DNA of 64,000 bases from Archilochus colubris. Its lineage: Eukaryota > Chordata > Aves > Apodiformes > Trochilidae. Where the stretch lies: NCBI GenBank assembly GCA_023079485.1, contig CM041097.1:13983561-14047560 (forward strand). Direction: 5' to 3'. Under the pieces are notes generated by a model. It saw only the letters and a program-made list of their open reading frames with translations, had not been told where the DNA came from and did no database searches. How positions within the stretch are numbered: position 1 is the stretch's first letter; every line of letters begins with the position of its first letter. This document shows positions 13,101 to 22,890 of the stretch, piece after piece. Position numbers and translations under genes: made by a program.

Positions 13101-16100
13101 TAGTCCAGGAGACGAAAAATCCACCTTTAGCCTCTTTGCTTCAGTAGTTTTCCCCCACAGTGGGAGATATTCAAACACAAATTGCCCCCCCTGACTTTTC
13201 TTTGTGTCTCATAAGCAGCTGAGAATGAACTTGGCAGAGCAGAGAATGTAACCCAGAGCCTCAGATCCCAGATGTCAGCATAGTGGGTTCCCCAAAGGCC
13301 TGGCAGAAAAATATATTCTGCAGGAATGATCTGGCTTTTCTTTCAGAAGAAAACATATTTTTGTTGTTGGTTTGTTTTTGGTTTTTTATTATAGCTTTTC
13401 TTCCGTGAAACTTGCTTCTGACTGGATATATCTGCAAGGTTTTGAATTATATTCTCAGAGATAACTAAACGTAGTGTTCTGTGAAAATACATTTTGATGT
13501 GACTTGATTCTCAGGATGATTCAAAGCTGAGAGTTGCAGAGATCTTTTTATCCATTAAACTTGTTGTGTGAAAAGGATGATTTTCATTGGCATCTAGAGT
13601 ATCTTAAACAAGTTTAACAATGCAGTTTATTCTTCTACTGATGCCTCTTTGCAGGAGTTGGCAAAGAAACCTCCTCTCTAAATGAAGAGAGCTGTGAGGA
13701 CTGACTTACTACTTTATTCTCTTTCAGCTGGTTACACAGTGTAATGCAAAATACGTGGAATGCTTCAGTGCTCAGAAAGACTGCAACAAAGAGAAGAACA
13801 GGAACTCATCAGTCGTGCCATGTAAGATCACATCTTCGGTTTGATTACTGCCTAGCATAACTTTTTGTACTGAATTGTCTCAGTGCTATGCATGAAAAGG
13901 CATAGCCCCTAGGAAGGAGAAATGTAATCTTTTGTTCAGAGCAAGCTGTCTTGTCTTTCAGAATTACCCTGATGAAACCAAAGAGAAGAAATAGTTAGTC
14001 AGCCAGATCTACTGTCCATGTGAAATGTTAATTTGAAGTGCTTAAGAATTTGAATAATTAGTTAGGGGATAAATCTGTTGAATACTGAGATAATTACTTT
14101 GATACTACTCCCAGCTCAGGTGAGATCTCCCCATGTGATAGGCACAAGTTGTTGGTAATTCAGCTGCTACACTCAATTTCTATGTGTGAGCCTTCCCTAC
14201 ACTTAAGGACATTTAGTACCCGAGGCCCCAGTTTCACAGTTATTAATAGGGAATCTGTCTGTATCTACCTGTATAGGGAATCACTGCCAAGCAGTACAGA
14301 TTTGCACCAGACCAACCACAGGCACAACATTGTGCCAATCCCATTACCCAGAGCACAGGACATACAGGAGAGGTGGTAACCAAGTTAGCACGAAGTCATA
14401 ATGGCACATTCTATCATGAAGTTTGTTAAGAACAAGGGATATCATCAGGATATATCTTAAAGTCTTATAGACTATTTCTGCCCCGTTCACATTTGGTTTT
14501 ATGACTGTTATCTTTTTTTCTGCACCTTGTGTCGTGTAGCTGCAGTGATTTCAGTTTGGCACTAGAAGCCTGTCAATTGGTTTGAGGATGTTGTTGAACC
14601 CAGCCCATAAACACAGAGAGAAGTGTAGATCTGCTGAAGAACACACAGACACTTCTGAGATGATTACCCATGGGGCAGGGTTTTGTCTCTGGAGGTTATC
14701 TCACCCTCCAGCTGTGAGGAGTAAGTGGTAGTAGTGCTACGGAGTGGTAGGGAAGCAAAATAAATCAGCTGGAGACAAATGGAACACTACAGTCAAGAAT
14801 TACCTGAAATCCCCTGTTATCACTGCATATACTGTTATTTGGTAATTCAGCCTGCTGTGAAAATCTTTGCTATAGTAAAATTTGATTCCTGAAATTACTT
14901 TGTCCTTGTGGGAATATTGTGCAACATTCTCTTTTATATCCTGTGTTAGCAGGCAATGCTTTAACACAGTTGAAGTGCTGGCCTGCTCCTGTGGGAGAGA
15001 GGAGCTGCACACTGTTTGCTTTGTTAACGTCTGAGAAATTCTTACTTTCTACATTGTGCCATGACCAGACTTTGATCTTTTTTTTTTTTTTTTCCCTTTT
15101 TGTTTTTTAATCTTATAGCTGAGCGTGCTAGAGTGGGCTTGGCACCACTGCCTGGAATGAAGGGAACAGATTACATTAATGCCTCTTATATTATGGTGAG
15201 GAAGCCAACACGTAATTACAAAGTAAAATCAATTCTAAGGTGCTAAATACCAGATGCTTGTAATTGTCTTAATTCTGTACGTAATGGCTGTGTATTAACA
15301 GATGAGATTTTAACACCTTCCCCATAATGTAAAGCTATTAACTGTGTTTTATTAAAGATTGTTGCCTAAAAAATTTAAATACAAGATGCATTTAGATGGA
15401 ATGTGTATTTTCATGAGATACAGTCAAATAAATACTGGGATTTAGAGTAAATGAAAACAACAGAAACTCTGCAGAGGGGAAATGGTGTTACAAAATTACA
15501 GCCTGTGAGAAAATATTGTGGAATAAAATTAAATAGGGTCATTATGTGTCCCCAAAGATGAAACTGATGTGTTGAAGGCAGTAAGTAACTGTGTGTTTTG
15601 TTTTGCTGCAAAAGGGCTACTACAGGAGTAACGAGTTCATCATAACCCAACATCCACTGCCACATACGACTAAAGATTTCTGGAGAATGATCTGGGATCA
15701 CAATGCACAGATCATTGTCATGCTGCCAGACAACCAGAGCCTGGTGAGTTAACCACATCCCTCCCTGCATGGTACCACAGTCACTTGGCCCTAGAGGGCA
15801 CCAGTGTAGGGTCTCTTAGCTCCATGCCTTGGCTATTTTCAAGTTGAAAGACAGTTTTTGAGCCACTGTCTCAAACTTTGCTGCAAGAGTCAGGCCTATG
15901 CTGTGGAAGGTTACAAATGCTATTTTTGATGAAAGTAAAAGGCAAATATGGATGTTAATCTAAATGGAAATAATGAGACAAACAGAGAGAGATAAAACAA
16001 GGACACACAGGTGAAGTGCTAATCACTACTACCAGATTTACTAGTGTGTCTCAAGAGGGTGCACTGAAAAGGATTAAGAACTAAACAGTTGGGGTTTTTT

Positions 16101-19100
16101 CATGCGTGCATCACTGAGGTGAACAGACAATTGTAGCTGAGAGTGGAAGAGAAACTACCTTCATTACAGCAGGAAAACAGCAGTCATGAGGGGCTACTAA
16201 AGAGGCAGCAGTCGATACATTTCCTGCAAGTGGCACGATGAAAGGGATTGCAGGCACTGTGAGGCAGAGAGCATTCAGAGAAACCCGATCAAATCAGAAA
16301 GCACTAATGAAATGAAAGTGTGTCAGGTGGAAACAAAGAGGCTGATCTTGTCTTTACAAGTACATGAAATTGTTCTGCAGAAAAATAGCAATTAAAAGGT
16401 GAAGGAGGTAGACTGGACTCGGCCGCGTTCCTTGCAAGGATGCCTGGTTCTTTCTTTCATGTTCCCAGCTCCCAGGGTGGAGCAGTAGAGCAGTAGCATC
16501 CCTGCATTGGCTCAGCCTTCAGTGTGGATTTTGTTGGCTGGCAAGGAGGGGTAGATTGGGACTGAGGCAGCGGGTGCTGAATGTGTAATGCCAAAGGGCA
16601 AGAGGAGAATGCAAGCTTCCTGCTGCATGGGGACCTGTAGCAGGGCAGGACGAGGCGCTTCTCTGGCATTCACTGAAATTATGCTGCTTGTTGGTGCCTC
16701 TGCTTATTGAGAGCAGAATTGTTGATGCACTCTAAGGATCCTAAATATCATTTTCAGAATAAATGTTTAAGGCCCAAATCTCAGTCTCCTATTTATTATG
16801 CTCCAGGCCCATAGAAATAAGCCTGATTTTAGAGACATCCTTATGACCATGAAGTGAGTTCCTGGCTCGTGTTTTCTCTTGAGTCATTCAGGGGTTGTTC
16901 AGAGATGCAGGCATGCTGTGCATGCTGCCAGAGTAGCTTCTGTGCTTATGCTGCAAGGACAGAAAACCCTGAAGCCAGGAGGAGAAATAGGTTTAGCATG
17001 TATGTGGTAGCAGAGCCTCATTTCCTTCCTCTGCAGTAAATTGGGAATTCACAGTTATTTTTTAAAGAGTAGCTTTGACAGTATGTTATCTGCATCGTGT
17101 CAGCTTGGCTACTTCAGCTTCTTCAATCATTCAGTCTCTCTGAGATTTTACCCTTCTCTTTTACCCATTCTCCCTTCAGGAGAGCAGTTTTTCTGAAGAG
17201 CTTGCCTTAATTTAAGAAAGCTGTTTTTTTCAAAGCTAAGAATATTTGAGTTTCCTCCATCCTCTTCACTTTTCCTCTCACTCCTAAAAATTCAAGCCCT
17301 ACATGAGTCTTCTACCTTCTCCTGATCTACAGACCTGGAATTTTGGAGCAGACCACAATAAACATAAATTAAAAATAATATGCAATTACTTTTTAAAGGT
17401 CAATGAGTTTTTCTAAAGGGATATCTGACTTTCGTGCAAAATTGTGTAGGCAGGAGGTAATAAAGCCTGGGATACAATAAAAAGGTTAAGTACAAGTGAG
17501 CTAAGATAATAATTTCCCTATGAAACCAATTAAAAAGCAGATGTTACCTGTTTGGACACACAGAGGAAGGATCTGGCAGGATTACTGCCTAGTGTAATAG
17601 TAATTTTGTTTTAAACAGTAATAGTTTTTTTAAGGGTCAGCTCCCGATCATCTCTATTTATCAAATCAATTTTTTGATCCAGTGGATTTCTCAGTGATAC
17701 AGGGGGTATCTGAAAGGCTGCAGCAGTGTGTTCTTTCATTTTTCCAGGCAGAAGATGAGTTTGTGTACTGGCCAAGTCGTGAGGAATCCATGAACTGTGA
17801 GGCCTTTACTGTGACTCTTATCAGCAAAGACAGACTGTGCCTCTCTAACGAAGAGCAAATTATCATCCATGACTTTATCCTTGAAGCTACCCAGGTAAAA
17901 TAAACCTCCAAATGTGGATTTTGGCTTTTTATGAAAATGTTATTGTTGTCATTAAAATATCGAAGAAGAAGAGTTCAGAAACGGTTTTGAAAAGGATTTT
18001 CTTGTAAATGTAACTTGTACGTGTGCATGCATGTTGTCTACAGGGGAATGGTATTCTCATTGGCTCCTTCTCCCTCTCACATCTACCTCCAGGTAGATTC
18101 CTCTAGCTAGTGAGACTACAGTATTACTCATTTGTCTTATTTGAAAGTAATGATGTTGTTTTTTTCATTTCACTAGCAGATTTAATTAAAGTACACCAAG
18201 GCCTATTGTCCTATTTCTGCCTGTAAAATTCAGCATTTGTAGTTTAATTGTTTGGGGTCAGACTTAAGGGGTTTTATGTAAGCACACTTCTTTAGACTAT
18301 AAACCTGCCTCTAGTGTTCTATCCAGATTGCAGTTGGATTGCTGCTAAGTATTAGCTTGCAAGCCTTTTAAATTTTAACTCATGGATGGATGCCCTTCTC
18401 TTGTTTAACTTCTTAGCTATAAGGGCTCTGAGGGAGGTTTATGTGGATATAAGCCCTGAACTCAGATACAAAATCTTTTATCAATTAAATCTTTTGTTAA
18501 AGTTGCATTATTTTAGGGTGTTCGTTGTTACAGAAATGCTAGAGCTGTGTTTGTTGTCTTCTTTCTATATCAGCTGCTTGGAAGAAGAAGGTATCTCTGA
18601 AGTTTGTAGTGAGGCTCTTTTCTCTTTCTAGCTGGAATGGATAAATGTGAAACTGAAGTAGCTGATGCCCAGGCTGGTTTTTCATTGCAGGATGACTACG
18701 TTCTGGAAGTTCGCCACTTTCAGTGTCCTAAATGGCCAAACCCAGATGCTCCCATAAGCAGTACCTTTGAACTTATCAATGTAATCAAGGAAGAGGCCTT
18801 AACAAGGGATGGCCCCACCATAGTTCATGATGAGTATGTAATCTCTTTTCTCCCATTTATGTGTAGTTTGTACAAGGAATTGTACAGCTCAGGTACACAA
18901 GATTGGTGTCCATTCTTGCATAGGGCAGGTGGGGTTTAGTGGTCTAGGGAACAGGATCAGAATAATAAACTTGGAGGAATGAGTTTTCAGCTAGCATCTA
19001 AAGCCACATACATTTTGCTTAGTGTGGTTTTTATGTTGGTCATAATCTTAGATGGACTCAGAAAATGAGGCTGTTCTGTGCTTGCTTTGTAAGCATTTAG

Positions 19101-22100
19101 GGTTCTTCTGAACCTGGAAGTATCCCAAACAAATCCTACAGCTCGTTTCAGAACCCAGGGTGAGCCTTGGTGTAGTCGAGGCTCTAAGCAGCCCAGTATG
19201 GGCTTATGGAAACCAGTTTCAAAACAGCCTGATTTAGGTTTAATGTTCCCTGTAAGAAAGGCCAAGCTTGGTTCAGCTGTGTCTCAGGATGAGCAGCAGA
19301 AGTATCTTGTGACAAAGGACCCAGGTTTTCTGAGAGCAGATATAGTTTTCCTCCTTCTGGTTTACAAAAACACTCCAAGGAGCCCATATGGTGCCAAGAG
19401 GGAGGGAGCCTGCTAACACAGGGCCAGCATGCCTCAACACTTGTCTCTTTTGTAATGTGGTGGTGAGCATTGTCTTGCTAGCCATGCTTGAATGCCCAGT
19501 TATAAAAGAAGCTAAATACTGCTTTGCATATTATTACTTTGCACACATTATGGAGCTGTAAAATACTATTATAGTGAAGCTGGAGCCTGGGTCTGAAAGG
19601 ATCTCTTTGGAGGGGCTGTTTCCTGGTGGGCAGAGTGCCTCCTTGGAGTCATTTTGCTCTTGAAATCCTGAGGCAGCTCCATCTCTGCTACTTCTCAAGT
19701 TGCCCGCAGAGCAAACACCAAGCCATGACTGCTTTAACCACTCCAGTCCACTGAACCTTTTATCATGGGCTTCAAAACAGAATTAGTGGCAAACTCTTGG
19801 AAATCTTCACCTTCTGTGCAAGAGCACTATTACCATACTCTGATACCTCAGTGGTTAGGTCAGGCTTTGTGCTGAGGTGGGGTCTCATTCTGGTATCAGC
19901 TCTTGCTGCCAGAGGTTTCAGTGCACAGGGGTGTTCTGCTGCTGCAACAGGTTTTTCCCAGATGATTTCTGCAAACAGTGCCTTGGGCTGCAGCAAGGAG
20001 TTTTTCCCCTCCACCTCCTGCCTTGCTAATGCACAGTGTAAGCTCTGTTGCCTTTAGCCAGCACTGATTAATTCCAGGCAAGTTTTAATATTCATGCTTT
20101 GGGTAGTCTGAAGTGAGGTTTTGCTACTCTTGCAGTATTTAAGATTACGTTTTACAAAATTAGAACCGTTATTGATTTGGGCATTTCATGATAGACCCAA
20201 AAAAAAAAAATCAAAATTGCATTCCTAACAGTGCTGAGTCATTCTTTCTGTAAATTGCTTTTTTGGTTTATTTGTCATATTCAATGATTTTATTTTTATG
20301 CCTAATACATAATGTGGATTCTGCTTTTCATTGGAGTCTAAGCAAATGTAGCTGAAAATTAAAATTTCCCTTTACTACATGCAACAACTATATCACATAA
20401 TCCACTAATAATTACAACTATGGATTAATTCCAAATATATGAATTTAGAGATATGAAATGTACGTGGTATTTAGGAAGTACACGGTGGCATGAACTTGAT
20501 AGTAACATTTCAAAGAAGTTCAGAAATTCAAACACGAAACAGTTGTCAAGATCTTTAAATATAGCTGCCCATCTGTAGACAACTAGATAAGGTTTTCTGC
20601 ATAATTTTCTGAGAGAAAAGCCTTCAGATTGCTAGGAGCTGGAGGTTATCAGCCCATGTAAAAATGAGGCCAGTAGACCCTCAGAGGCATTTAGCTGTGT
20701 CCATCAGACACAAGCGTTTGTCCACTGTCCCTGTAGGTGATCAGTCACAGCCATCTATATAGTTCTGCTTCTTCTTCTTCTAGAGACTTTATCAAATACA
20801 GCAGATCTATTGTGATCCGATTTCTGTTTCCCATTTCTAAGCAAATTGAGCTTCCAAAAATCATATAAAATTAAGTCAGCATATGTCTTGATTTCCACAG
20901 GAATGTAAAAATCCTAGAGGTAATCTTATGATGCCAGATGGCATTGTAGCACGTGCAGATTACTTAAGTTTTCATGTGCAGCTCTCCAGTTTCCAGAGCA
21001 AGTAAGCACCATTGTCCCCTTTTACAGGTGGGATCATTTAGACACAGACTTTTCCCAAAGTCACAGAGCAGATTCATAGCACAGCCAGGACAGGATTTCA
21101 CTCTCCTGAGTACTGGGAAAGCAGAGGACAGTTGAGGCTCCTCAGAAGCAGTAATGAGCCCCTGTTGCTTAGGATTCTTAATTCCATCCCTCCCAACTGC
21201 ACATGTAATTCAAGCCTACCCACAGATTTAGCAGCAGTATGATTTCTACCTGACCAGTATCTCAAAGACACATTGAGTCATGCTCCTGACAAACAATCAT
21301 TGCTCAGGTTCTTACTAAATGACAGCACAGCTCAACTCTTCAGAATCCATAATGTCTCTCGGGTGCCCGGCTCAGGGATGTTGCCTTTTGCCAATGAATC
21401 AGACCCAAGGAAGCCTTTGAGATGTGCCCCATTTACTTGTGAGCACCTCGTATCTGTGCTGGTTTTCTGTAATTGTCAGATGTGGAGGAAGAGGCAAAGT
21501 CTCATTTCTTTCTAATCGTTTATGTTTTGCTTGAGCTCCCACTAATGAATTTAAAATACGCTCAGCTATAACGCAGATGCTTTCAGTACATGTGGCATGT
21601 GAGAACTGATTTCAGTGTTATAGTCTCCAGACTGGGTATTTTTAAATGACTCACGTTCTCCTGCTGGTACAATTCTTTCTATTGAATACTGCAGGTACCT
21701 GAGTTCACTGGTGAACCATCAACTCTCTCAATAAATGAAAATTACTAAAAATTAGCCAGTATAAAAAAAGCATTTAGAGATACAAAGATGAACTACAGTA
21801 ATTAGATGAGGCTATATCAATGTTTTCATGGCTGCGTGTTGGTGCTCAGATATGTTTCTGTGTCACTTCCCATTTTGGTGTGTTTTTTCAGGTATGGAGC
21901 TGTGTCAGCGGGAACACTATGTGCCCTTACCACTCTGTCCCAGCAGCTGGAGAATGAAAATGCTGTCGATGTTTTCCAGGTGGCAAAGATGATAAATCTG
22001 ATGCGGCCTGGAGTATTTACAGACATTGTAAGTCTTTAAGTGGAATGTGAATGGGTAGCTTACAAGGTTTTCATCTGAGACCAAAAACGTGAACTAGAGC

Positions 22101-22890
22101 ACACTGTGTATGTTATCAAGCCCTACTGTGTCTGCTCCCAAGCAGAATTTGCATTTGGGCTTTCTTTGTGTAGTTGTCATTTTTCATAAGCCTCAAGCCC
22201 ACACTGTAAGCCTCTGATTTGCAGCTAAGCTTATTTCTCATACAGTTAGGGGGCCACTATATCAGCAGCCCTAGCAGAGAAGGACCTTTTAGCTTGGCAT
22301 CAACCCCCTGCCAGCCCTGTGAATTTAAACTGAACTGGCTAAACCTGGCAGGGTTTGATCTGAAGGGGTGCAGTGGGGCAGGGAGAGCTGCAGGGAGATA
22401 AAGGTTCAGCAGAGGGGCTGATTGCTCAGCAGGCACCAGAGCAGCTGCTCTGTCTCCATGTGCTTGGCTCTGCTGGGGTGAGGAAACAACCTGGGGCTGA
22501 GCTGTGGGCTCAGGTATGGTCCTGCTCTCCTGTAGTGTTTAATGATATATCAGGAATACTTTAACCTACCCAAAACTGGAATTTTGGGTTAACGAGGTTA
22601 AACTAAATTAAAAGAGCTAGTTGCTCTCTAAGTCTTTTTATTTGCTACATATAGGCTCCTAGTAATGAATATCCATGACCTTCCCTGGAAATGCCACTCA
22701 CATACATTGAAAGGACTGAAATAACTTGTCTTTTCTTTTCCAGGAACAGTACCAGTTTCTGTATAAGGCAATGCTAAGCTTGGTCAGCACTAAGGAAAAT
22801 GGAAATGGTCCCATGACACTGGACAAAAATGGTGCTGTAATGGGCAGTGATGAATCTGATCCCGCAGAAAGCATGGAGTCTCTTGTCTAA
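7085..22890 (+). CDS. PTPRG: PTPRG C-terminal part: receptor-type tyrosine phosphatase gamma, 14 exons (gene runs in from the left)
   Basis: The gene encodes a single-pass plasma-membrane phosphatase that removes phosphate from tyrosine on target proteins. Joining exons 7085-7181, 8851-8933, 9158-9292, 9513-9647, 10052-10224, 11245-11380, 11721-11867, 13728-13821, 15119-15195, 15615-15743, 17748-17894, 18691-18833, 21892-22027 and 22744-22890 gives 1,779 nt: 592 codons plus TAA, with matching phases at every GT..AG junction. Residues 1-302 are most of D1: NRY substrate-recognition motif at 25-27, WPD loop Asp at 175, [10 protein letters not shown] with nucleophile Cys207 and Arg213, and QTE at 251-253. 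Residues 303-592 are D2 and the tail; D2 has VHDEYGAVSAG, with Asp498 in the Cys position, so it should be inactive, as known for PTPRG and PTPRZ1. The ending [13 protein letters not shown] separates PTPRG from its paralogue PTPRZ1. The carbonic-anhydrase-like, FN3, transmembrane and first juxtamembrane exons lie outside the window. Full-length human protein is about 1,445 residues. Confidence 0.98.
7182..8850 (+). other. PTPRG: PTPRG intron, 1.67 kb
   Basis: The intron runs from gtaagt to a T-rich tract and tgcag. It has a short (TG) run near 7218. The segment 8000-8640 is GC-richer with reading frames on both strands but no recognisable protein. Confidence 0.9.
8851..8933 (+). CDS. PTPRG: PTPRG exon: D1, DHSRVKL to DYINANYVD
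   Basis: The acceptor is tatcctgcag and the donor gtaagt. The 83 nt complete the split Tyr codon and read [19 protein letters not shown], then the strongly conserved PTP motif YINANYVD. Confidence 0.97.
9158..9292 (+). CDS. PTPRG: PTPRG exon: D1 core, TQGP and DFWRMIWE
   Basis: The 135 nt (45 whole codons) start [18 protein letters not shown] and continue through [12 protein letters not shown] and [13 protein letters not shown]. These are conserved core strands and helices of the PTP fold. The donor is gtaaga. Confidence 0.97.
9513..9647 (+). CDS. PTPRG: PTPRG exon: D1, RKCDQYWP segment
   Basis: The 135 nt begin [17 protein letters not shown], the usual KCxxYWP motif of receptor PTPs, and end at TVRNTKMKK before gtgagt. 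The exon is phase 0 on both sides. Confidence 0.97.
9648..10051 (+). other. PTPRG: PTPRG intron, 404 nt
   Basis: This short intron has a gtgagt donor and a tgcatgcag acceptor. Nothing else is seen in it. Confidence 0.9.
10052..10224 (+). CDS. PTPRG: PTPRG exon: D1 WPD loop and catalytic Cys
   Basis: The exon starts [13 protein letters not shown] and holds [14 protein letters not shown] (general acid Asp175 of the fragment) and GPVVVHC with nucleophile Cys207. It stops after two bases of the following Ser codon. The donor reads gcag|gtatga, so the HCS signature is split across an intron of about 1 kb. Confidence 0.97.
10225..11244 (+). other. PTPRG: PTPRG intron splitting the HCS signature, 1.02 kb
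   Basis: The intron lies inside the catalytic signature codon for Ser208. Around 10740-10930 it has a C-rich patch, and around 10978-11020 short direct repeats of ctatatgg and ttctatggc. Neither matches an element I recognise. Confidence 0.9.
11245..11380 (+). CDS. PTPRG: PTPRG exon: D1 P-loop AGVGRTG and Q loop
   Basis: The single first base completes the split Ser codon, then [18 protein letters not shown] gives the phosphate-binding loop with Arg213. The exon ends RNYLVQTE, where the Gln is the Q-loop residue, before gtaaag. Confidence 0.97.
11721..11867 (+). CDS. PTPRG: PTPRG exon: end of D1 and D1-D2 linker
   Basis: The 147 nt (49 codons) begin [19 protein letters not shown] and end [11 protein letters not shown] before gtaagg. 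The last helices of D1 run here into the linker to D2. Confidence 0.97.
11868..13727 (+). other. PTPRG: PTPRG intron, 1.86 kb
   Basis: The intron separates the end of D1 from D2. It is AT-rich with no recognisable element; an A-rich run lies near 12368. Confidence 0.9.
13728..13821 (+). CDS. PTPRG: PTPRG exon: start of D2
   Basis: The acceptor is ctttcag. The exon reads [18 protein letters not shown] and [13 protein letters not shown], and ends one base into a Ser codon before gtaaga. The KEKNRNS segment matches the NRY position of D1 but lacks its Tyr. Confidence 0.97.
13822..15118 (+). other. PTPRG: PTPRG intron, 1.3 kb
   Basis: The intron ends in a strong polypyrimidine tract (T run at about 15079-15093, then cccttttt) before cttatag. 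Nothing else is seen. Confidence 0.9.
15119..15195 (+). CDS. PTPRG: PTPRG exon: D2, DYINASYIM
   Basis: This 77 nt exon follows a long T-rich tract and the acceptor cttatag. It reads [16 protein letters not shown], then DYINASYIM, and ends before gtgagg. Confidence 0.97.
15196..15614 (+). other. PTPRG: PTPRG intron, 419 nt
   Basis: This short intron has a gtgagg donor. Its acceptor is ttgctgcaaaag, with a purine-interrupted polypyrimidine tract that looks weaker than its neighbours. Confidence 0.85.
15615..15743 (+). CDS. PTPRG: PTPRG exon: D2, [18 protein letters not shown]
   Basis: The 129 nt (43 codons) begin [14 protein letters not shown] and end [11 protein letters not shown] before gtgagt. 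TQHP is the D2 counterpart of D1 TQGP. Confidence 0.97.
15744..17747 (+). other. PTPRG: PTPRG intron, 2.0 kb
   Basis: Near its 5' end it holds tggccctagagggcacc (about 15786), which resembles a CTCF core with two mismatches. The rest is unremarkable, GC-richer at 16420-16670. Confidence 0.85.
17748..17894 (+). CDS. PTPRG: PTPRG exon: D2, AEDEFVYWP segment
   Basis: The 147 nt begin [18 protein letters not shown] and end [12 protein letters not shown] before gtaaaa. The exon is phase 0 on both sides. Confidence 0.97.
17895..18690 (+). other. PTPRG: PTPRG intron, 796 nt
   Basis: The donor is gtaaaa and the acceptor tttttcattgcag. Nothing else is seen. Confidence 0.9.
18691..18833 (+). CDS. PTPRG: PTPRG exon: D2 with Asp replacing catalytic Cys
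   Basis: The acceptor is ttcattgcag. The exon reads [20 protein letters not shown] and ends GPTIVHDE with a split Glu codon. WPNPD stands in the WPD-loop place and VHD replaces VHC, so D2 lacks the nucleophile. This is the known state of PTPRG, not damage. Confidence 0.97.
18834..21891 (+). other. PTPRG: PTPRG intron, 3.06 kb
   Basis: This is the longest complete PTPRG intron here. The segment 19000-20060 has open frames on both strands without recognisable domains. The segment 20100-20500 is strongly AT-rich with an A run at about 20199-20210. No element is recognised. Confidence 0.9.
21892..22027 (+). CDS. PTPRG: PTPRG exon: D2 degenerate P-loop
   Basis: The exon completes GAG and reads [18 protein letters not shown], the altered phosphate loop, then [16 protein letters not shown] before gtaagt. 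The intron before it, about 3.06 kb, is the longest complete PTPRG intron in the window. Confidence 0.97.
22028..22743 (+). other. PTPRG: PTPRG last coding intron, 716 nt
   Basis: The donor is gtaagt and the acceptor cttttccag. The middle part, 22300-22530, is GC-richer with direct copies of caggg/ctgctctg words. No element is recognised. Confidence 0.9.
22744..22890 (+). CDS. PTPRG: PTPRG last coding exon and stop codon
   Basis: The acceptor is tttccag|GAACAG. The exon reads [16 protein letters not shown], then KENGNGP and the tail [13 protein letters not shown], with TAA at 22888-22890. The terminal SLV resembles the PDZ-binding end known from PTPRZ1; a PDZ partner here is inference. Confidence 0.97.
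   Translation, partial: EQYQFLYKAMLSLVSTKENGNGPMTLDKNGAVMGSDESDPAESMESLV

Noticed and set aside
7085..22890. Assignment of the phosphatase to PTPRZ1
   Set aside because: The C-terminus [13 protein letters not shown] and segments such as [18 protein letters not shown] and STKENGNGP fit PTPRG; PTPRZ1 ends AESLESLV with a different linker.
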